Shown: piece by piece, positions 23,863-26,554 of the stretch | Layout of the letters: each line of letters opens with the position of its first letter | Numbering within the stretch: position 1 is the stretch's first letter | Source of the DNA: Alphaproteobacteria bacterium | GTDB lineage: Bacteria > Pseudomonadota > Alphaproteobacteria > RS24 | Reading direction: 5' to 3' | Assembly: GCA_009920875.1 (NCBI GenBank) | Contig: RFZE01000005.1 | Span: 1 to 26,554, forward strand | Length of the DNA stretch: 26,554 nucleotides | Translations under genes and position numbers: made by a program | The notes under the pieces: generated by a model | What the model was told of the DNA's origin: nothing | The model's database searches: none | Seen by the model: only the letters and a program-made list of their open reading frames with translations

Positions 23863-24869
23863 GGCGCAGCCGGGGCGGTTGTGAAATCGGTTGTGAAGGC
23901 ATCTTGCCAGTTCAGCGCCTTAGGATAGACGCCGTTTTCCGACATGGTCATGAAAAAGCTTTGCCACCGCGCTGTGCTCATCGCGCCCAGCCCGTTTTTT
24001 TCCGTCTCGGGCGAGGCCAGCATGCCGCGGCGGCGTATTTGCTCAATCGCTTGGTCGATAATGTCTTGGCGCATATCAGGATTGGCCGCGAGAATAAGCT
24101 TATTGCCCGGGCTCGGGTCGCCGTAAATATAGCTGCGCCAGCCCTCAATCGATGCATTGACAAAAGCTTGCACCAGTTCCGGCCGCTCATCAATCAACCG
24201 ATTTTGCGCCAGTACCATGGCGGCATAGCTCGGATAGCCGAAATCGGAGAGCAGAAAAACGTGCGGCTCAAAACCGCCGCGCGTTGAAATCGTGTAGGGC
24301 TCAGAGGTCACATAGCCCTGCTGGATGGCCTGCTGATTGACCAGAAACGGTGCCAGATTGAAAGTATATTTACGTATTTGCCGATCCGAGAAATCATATT
24401 TGGCGCGCAGCCAAACCCAAAAAGCATTGATTGAGGCATCGGCTATCATCACCGGCTTGCCTTTAATATCGGCCAGCGTGGCAATGTCATCGCGCTTATG
24501 GGTGATGAGGACTTGCGGGTCTTTTTGAAACGCCGCCATGACGGCTTTGGCGGGGACACCGGCGCGCACCATATTGAGCGGTATGAAACTGTTTGACCCC
24601 ATGCCGAACTCAATCGCCCCAGCGCCCAATAATTGCGGAATATTGACGCCCGGCCCGCCGCCGCGAATGGTCACATCAAGACCGGCTTTTTCATAAAGCC
24701 CCAACGCCTTGGCTTGATAAAAGCCGCCTTGCTCGGCTTGCGCTTTCCAATCGGTGGCGAATGTTACCGCTTCCAGCGCGAAAACCTGCAATGGCAAAAC
24801 GGCCAATGCAAGCGCGCGCATCAGCAATTTAATTGCGGCTATTTTCAGCGACTGTATTCCCCATCTCAT
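23859..24869 (-). CDS. ABC transporter substrate-binding protein (NMT1/THI5-like)
   Basis: A 336-residue periplasmic binding protein with an N-terminal signal (basic MRWGIQSLK start, hydrophobic core, likely cleavage after LQVFA). The NMT1-type fold is marked by GGFYQAKALGLYEKAGLDV near the start and the GAGAIEFGMGSN and KGKPVMIADAS strand motifs. The ligand could be a thiamine precursor (hydroxymethylpyrimidine), a sulfonate or another small organic ion; the Cys-rich THI5 motif is absent and there is no TPP riboswitch, so thiamine is not favoured. The ATG at 24869 has no clear ribosome site; another ATG at 24818 would give a shorter signal peptide. First gene of the importer operon. Confidence 0.85.
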   Translation of the reverse strand: MRWGIQSLKIAAIKLLMRALALAVLPLQVFALEAVTFATDWKAQAEQGGFYQAKALGLYEKAGLDVTIRGGGPGVNIPQLLGAGAIEFGMGSNSFIPLNMVRAGVPAKAVMAAFQKDPQVLITHKRDDIATLADIKGKPVMIADASINAFWVWLRAKYDFSDRQIRKYTFNLAPFLVNQQAIQQGYVTSEPYTISTRGGFEPHVFLLSDFGYPSYAAMVLAQNRLIDERPELVQAFVNASIEGWRSYIYGDPSPGNKLILAANPDMRQDIIDQAIEQIRRRGMLASPETEKNGLGAMSTARWQSFFMTMSENGVYPKALNWQDAFTTDFTTAPAAP

Positions 24870-24883
24870 TTGTGACAAACTGG

Positions 24884-24905
24884 CAGACAGTCTGGGGCGC
24901 GTCAA
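24884..24905 (-). promoter_or_regulatory. Candidate promoter/operator between importer and YcgN genes
   Basis: TTGACG on the minus strand (24905-24900) could be a -35 box for the importer. In the spacer lies the palindrome CAGACAGTCTG (24884-24894, five-base arms around a central base), a possible regulator site. The -10 is poor and the message would have a very short leader, so confidence is low. Confidence 0.35.
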
Positions 24906-24934
24906 CTTGAGCGACGCGGCTATGGGAGATGAAA

Positions 24935-25381
24935 ATGACTGAAAAGCCTTTTTGGCAAACCGTAAAGCTGGCCGATATGAGCGCGGCGCAATGGGAGGCC
25001 GTGTGCGATGGCTGTGCCAAATGCTGTTTGGTGAAATTGCAAGACGAAGATAGCGGTGAAATCGTCTTTACCGATATTGTCTGTAATTTGTTGGATCAAC
25101 AAAGCTGCCGCTGCACCCATTATGAGGAACGTACCAAGCTGGTGCCCGATTGTGTGAAGTTGACCAAAGACAATCTCGATAAAATTGATTTTATGCCGCC
25201 GAGCTGCGCCTATCGCCTATTGCATGAAGGCAAGGATTTGCCGTCATGGCATCCGCTGGTATCGGGCAGTGCCGATAGTGTGGTCGCGGCCGGCATGTCG
25301 GTCAAAGGGCGGGTGATTGCAGAAATGGCGTTTGACGGTGACAGCGAAGACCGCGTCGTAACATGGCCACTCGAGAATTAA
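24935..25381 (+). CDS. YcgN/UPF0260 cysteine-cluster protein
   Basis: A 148-residue soluble protein of the UPF0260/YkgJ-type zinc- or iron-chelating cysteine cluster family. The Cys pattern is CDGCAKCC near residues 26-33, CRCTHYEER, VPDCV and the PPSCAYRLL segment, which together form a metal site. Biochemical function is unknown. Two ATG codons follow the GGGAG site; the first abuts it, so the second (24935, six bases away) is preferred. It diverges from the importer gene over 65 bases. Confidence 0.85.
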   Translation: MTEKPFWQTVKLADMSAAQWEAVCDGCAKCCLVKLQDEDSGEIVFTDIVCNLLDQQSCRCTHYEERTKLVPDCVKLTKDNLDKIDFMPPSCAYRLLHEGKDLPSWHPLVSGSADSVVAAGMSVKGRVIAEMAFDGDSEDRVVTWPLEN

Positions 25382-25462
25382 TTTGCTTTTTGTCCCCTGA
25401 GCAAACCTTTGATTCTCTTGCCAATCTTCTGCGATATACACGCAAAAGTTGAGTAAACCATT

Positions 25463-25510
25463 GAAAAATAACAAAAAAATATTGACAAGCGTGACGCTGT
25501 TCTGATAGGT
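25463..25510 (+). promoter_or_regulatory. Promoter-like sequence with A-tract upstream
   Basis: A perfect TTGACA (25482-25487) follows an A-rich UP-like block (25463-25480). About 15-17 bases later TGATAG/ATAGGT (25503-25510) could be a weak -10. Downstream GGTGA (25520-25524) and TCACC (25546-25550) can pair as a hairpin before the small ORF at 25560. Confidence 0.4.
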
Positions 25511-25559
25511 TTCAGTCATGGTGAGAAAAAGTGCATGAGACACCGTCACCGAAAATCAA

Positions 25560-25890
25560 ATGGAAAGCGACGAAACAGAAAGCCGTTTAGATAGCGTGCA
25601 GCAAAATCTGTTGGCCGATATGGAGGCCATGCAGGGGGCGCTGCCCGATAATGGCGAAGAGACATCGGAAGCGCTGGAACGGCGCGCCCGTATTGTCTTC
25701 AGGAACTAATCGTTTCGGTTCCAATCTTGGTTTGGAAAAAGATACAATCGTCACCGGCCCGGCCGACCCACCCGGCACTTATTGGCAAGAGGAGGATATT
25801 GTGCTGTCGCCAATGGGCGGCACATTTACCGATGGGCGTATTGCAATTGCCGTTCATTTTATTGATCTGCCCCCGCCCTCCTTGTCGTGA
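25560..25890 (+). pseudogene. Small gene apparently split by a frameshift
   Basis: Two consecutive reading frames have codon use like the neighbouring genes. Frame one starts at 25560 (MESDETESRLDSVQQNLL...) and stops at 25709 after 49 residues; it is acidic and helix-like. Frame two runs with good codons from about 25699 to a TGA at 25890 (SGTNRFGSNLGLEKD ... PADPPGTYWQEEDIVLSP ... AVHFIDLPPPSLS). Removing one T at 25698-25699 joins them into a 109-residue protein (...RARIVSGTNRFG...). No slippery heptamer is seen, so a mutation or sequencing error is more likely than programmed shifting. A separate 79-residue ORF from 25651 is the alternative reading of the second half. I recognise no family. 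Confidence 0.5.
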
Positions 25891-25951
25891 CATTATAGCT
25901 CTGGTCTTCTTTTCTGAGCGCCGCTATTCTGCCGCCTCAAGGGAGGCCGAT

Positions 25952-26554
25952 ATGAGCAGACTTACCGAAAACTCACCGAGCGTCAGCGACGCCATTAATA
26001 CGCGATTTTCTTGCCGTGCTTTTTTAGACAAGCCGGTGGCTGAAGCCGATGTGAAATATATTGTCGAAACGGCCGTTCGAGCGCCGTCGGGCGGCAATTT
26101 GCAGCCGTGGAATGTGCATGTATTGCAAGGCGACGCGCGCGACAAGCTGGTCAATCTGATTGCCGAAAAAGGGCAAGAAAAGCCGATGGGCGAGGGCTCG
26201 GAATATCACATTTACCCACCCGAATTGAGCGAGCCTTATAATGGCCGCCGCTTCGATATTGGCGAACGCATGTATGAGATTATGGGTGTGGCGCGCGAAG
26301 ACAAAGCGGCGCGGCTGGCTTGGCTGGCCAGCAATTTCACTTTCTTCAATGCCCCTGTCGGCATGTTCTTTTCCCTCGATAAGCAAATGCAAGAAGGCCA
26401 ATGGTCGGATATGGGCATGCTCATTCAGACCATGATGTTGCTGGCGCGCGAGCGCGGTCTGCACACTTGCCCGCAAGAGGCTTGGGCGATTTGGGCCCCG
26501 ACGGTGAAGGAATATTTGGGTATTCCCGACAGCCATATATTCTTTTGCGGCTTG
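25952..26554 (+). CDS. Nitroreductase family flavoprotein, N-terminal part (3' end outside window)
   Basis: The first 201 residues of an FMN-dependent nitroreductase, which reduces nitro groups, quinones or other acceptors with NAD(P)H. The N-terminal FMN-binding TRFSCRAFLDKPV and RAPSGGNLQPWNVHV segments are conserved, and the central stretch WSDMGMLIQTMMLLARERGL with the following CPQEAW matches the family core; the window ends within the IFFCGL region near the C-terminal domain. The start at 25952 has GGGAGG nine bases upstream. It is open to the last base, so the remaining tail (usually 10-30 residues) is missing. Confidence 0.9.
   Translation, partial: MSRLTENSPSVSDAINTRFSCRAFLDKPVAEADVKYIVETAVRAPSGGNLQPWNVHVLQGDARDKLVNLIAEKGQEKPMGEGSEYHIYPPELSEPYNGRRFDIGERMYEIMGVAREDKAARLAWLASNFTFFNAPVGMFFSLDKQMQEGQWSDMGMLIQTMMLLARERGLHTCPQEAWAIWAPTVKEYLGIPDSHIFFCGL

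Noticed and set aside
24870..24934. TPP riboswitch ahead of the NMT1-type importer
   Set aside because: The gap is only 65 bases and has no THI-box sequence.
1..26554. CRISPR array, insertion sequence, prophage or toxin-antitoxin module
   Set aside because: No direct-repeat array, transposase, integrase or paired small toxin/antitoxin genes are visible; gene content and codon use are uniform.

Overview
The window is a compact stretch of an alphaproteobacterial chromosome, with GC in the low-to-mid 50s by eye. The evidence is lineage-typical families (DUF1491, DUF2849 and DUF934 beside a CysI-type sulfite reductase, SufE, a gamma carbonic anhydrase, a YcgN cysteine-cluster protein), GGGAGG-type ribosome sites and many stop/start overlaps (TAATG, TGATG, ATGA). 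I see no insertion sequence, integrase, prophage, CRISPR array or rRNA. There is no gene-free stretch over 300 bases. The first gene (pdxH) enters from the left edge and the last (a nitroreductase) runs off the right edge. It looks like an ordinary metabolic region of a small-genome, possibly marine or free-living heterotroph; the exact genus cannot be read from it.

Left part (1-7142): pdxH 3' end and a FieF-like cation exporter (+); an amidase (-) divergent from an acyl-CoA ligase (+) that is translationally coupled to a DUF1499 membrane protein; a small four-helix membrane protein; tRNA-Pro(CGG) (-); a membrane-anchored SMP-30-like beta-propeller (+); tRNA-Gln(TTG) (+).

Middle (7158-16220): a tight minus-strand set of nitronate monooxygenase, CDP-alcohol phosphatidyltransferase and gamma carbonic anhydrase; then a five-gene minus-strand run reading acyl-CoA ligase, MaoC hydratase, MsrB, oligopeptidase B and serine hydrolase. 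A crotonase-fold gene diverges from it across an 85-base gap that carries a promoter and an overlapping inverted repeat. The ligase, MaoC and crotonase genes point to CoA-thioester (fatty or organic acid) catabolism; MsrB and oligopeptidase B add oxidised-methionine repair and peptide cleavage.

Right part (16223-26554): an MFS exporter; sufE divergent from DUF1491-mscS; a sulfite-reduction operon (DUF2849-cysI-DUF934) with a readable promoter; a three-gene ABC importer of the NMT1/SsuABC type; a YcgN-like cysteine-cluster gene; an apparently frameshifted small gene behind a promoter-like sequence; and a partial nitroreductase.

I did not find a clear new defence or mobile system. The best leads are the broken small gene at 25560-25890, the small membrane-protein ORF at 22237-22449 that overlaps the ABC permease tail to tail, the operator-like repeat at 15247-15283, the isomerase-like active site of the crotonase, and the unusual coupled gene pairs.
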